Below are positions 5,690 to 6,123 of a DNA stretch of 6,123 nt, one piece after another. Under the pieces are notes generated by a model that ran no database searches, had not been told where the DNA came from, and saw only the letters and a list, made by a program, of their open reading frames with translations. The DNA comes from Pseudonocardiales bacterium (GTDB lineage: Bacteria > Actinomycetota > Actinomycetes > Mycobacteriales > Pseudonocardiaceae). The position numbers and the translations under genes are program-made. Location of the stretch: the NCBI GenBank assembly GCA_013695005.1, contig JACDBJ010000137.1, positions 1-6,123 of the forward strand. The letters run 5' to 3'. The stretch's first letter is position 1; every line of letters begins with the position of its first letter.

Positions 5690-6123
5690 GTAGCACGACC
5701 ATCGGTGTGGGGATCTCTTATCGTCCGCAGTTCCTGCGGTCCCTCCTCGACTTAAGACTGGAGGTCGACCATCTAGAGGTGCTCGTAGAGCACTCATCGT
5801 ATGGCGGCTGCATAAGCGGTCAGGTCAAGCTACTCGCCGAGAGGTATCCGCTGGTGGCCCACGGCGTCAACCAATCCTTCGGCACCGAGCATTGCCGTAC
5901 TCGAAAGGCGGCCGTGGCAGCCACGTCCTGCCTAGCGCGCGAAGTGGGCGTTCGCTGGATTGGCGATCACATCGCCGCGACTGCAGACGCGGTCACCAAC
6001 GCGCGGCAACTACTGCCAGTGCCGCGAACCGAGCAACTCGTCCGCCGAATCGCCACGAACGCCCGAGCGCTGGGCCGTATCACCGGCCTGCCGGTGGTTC
6101 TTGAGTACATCGCGTCATCGATC
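5686..6123 (+). CDS. DUF692/MNIO-family multinuclear iron oxidative enzyme, 5' part
   Basis: The frame is open for 146 codons to the window edge; family members are usually about 270-300 residues, so about half is present. The TIM-barrel N-terminal half of DUF692 is recognisable: IGVGISYRPQF (6-16), VDHLEVLVEHSSYG (27-40, family pattern D-W-F-E-V-x-x-E-N-Y), RYPLVAHGVNQSFG (53-66) with the conserved His H59, WIGDHIA (91-97, usually S-E/D-H), LLPVPRTEQLV (109-119), and PVVLEYIASS (136-145, usually LENxSS). Relatives such as MbnB and TglH use two or three irons to rearrange Cys or other residues in ribosomal peptides, usually with an RRE-containing partner. Start TTG 5686 overlaps the upstream stop as TTGA; the GTG at 5707 would cut into the first strand. 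Later metal ligands lie outside the window. A TTA codon lies at 5752. Confidence 0.8.
   Translation, partial: MSSTTIGVGISYRPQFLRSLLDLRLEVDHLEVLVEHSSYGGCISGQVKLLAERYPLVAHGVNQSFGTEHCRTRKAAVAATSCLAREVGVRWIGDHIAATADAVTNARQLLPVPRTEQLVRRIATNARALGRITGLPVVLEYIASSI

Noticed and set aside
5892..6104. Plus-strand 70-codon Arg-rich frame near the right edge
   Set aside because: It is a shadow of the DUF692 gene, whose frame is open throughout and matches family blocks in order.
1..6123. tRNA/rRNA genes, CRISPR repeats, insertion sequences, attachment sites
   Set aside because: Reading both strands, I saw no cloverleaf, repeat array, transposase motif or terminal repeats.

Overview
High-GC actinomycete DNA (Streptomyces- or Micromonospora-like). 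The evidence is strong G/C bias at third codon positions, GTG and TTG starts, 4-bp stop/start overlaps, and a left-end gene resembling the actinobacterial TldD/PmbA type. Genus cannot be fixed from the window.

Layout: (1) Positions 1-561, plus strand, hold the 3' end of a TldD/PmbA-family (TldE-like) gene. (2) Convergent to it, positions 2529-617 on the minus strand form a two-gene operon: a JmjC/cupin-4 (ROX-type) hydroxylase followed by a class I SAM methyltransferase, joined by a GTGA overlap. (3) A divergent control region lies at about 2530-2696, with a possible promoter, a small inverted repeat and a 5-codon leader reading frame. (4) Rightward, positions about 2697 to the window end form a tightly coupled operon: a large fusion of a GT4-like glycosyltransferase, a possible PqqD/RRE-like middle domain and a PhyH-like Fe(II)/2-oxoglutarate oxygenase; then a small stand-alone 2OG-Fe(II) oxygenase; then the N-terminal 146 codons of a DUF692/MNIO (multinuclear non-heme iron oxidative enzyme) gene that runs off the right edge. 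Both junctions in this operon are TTGA overlaps.

Interpretation: characterised members of the MNIO family mostly modify ribosomally made peptides, usually with an RRE-bearing partner. An MNIO beside three unrelated 2OG/Fe oxygenase folds, a methyltransferase and a glycosyltransferase suggests an uncharacterised, oxidation-heavy natural-product locus, most likely a RiPP (ribosomally synthesised and post-translationally modified peptide) type. No convincing precursor peptide is visible here; it may lie to the right. The pathway assignment is inference; the enzyme families are read from motifs. In-frame TTA codons in four of the five cluster genes, and none in the flanking tldE-like gene, suggest bldA-type developmental control if the host is streptomycete-like.
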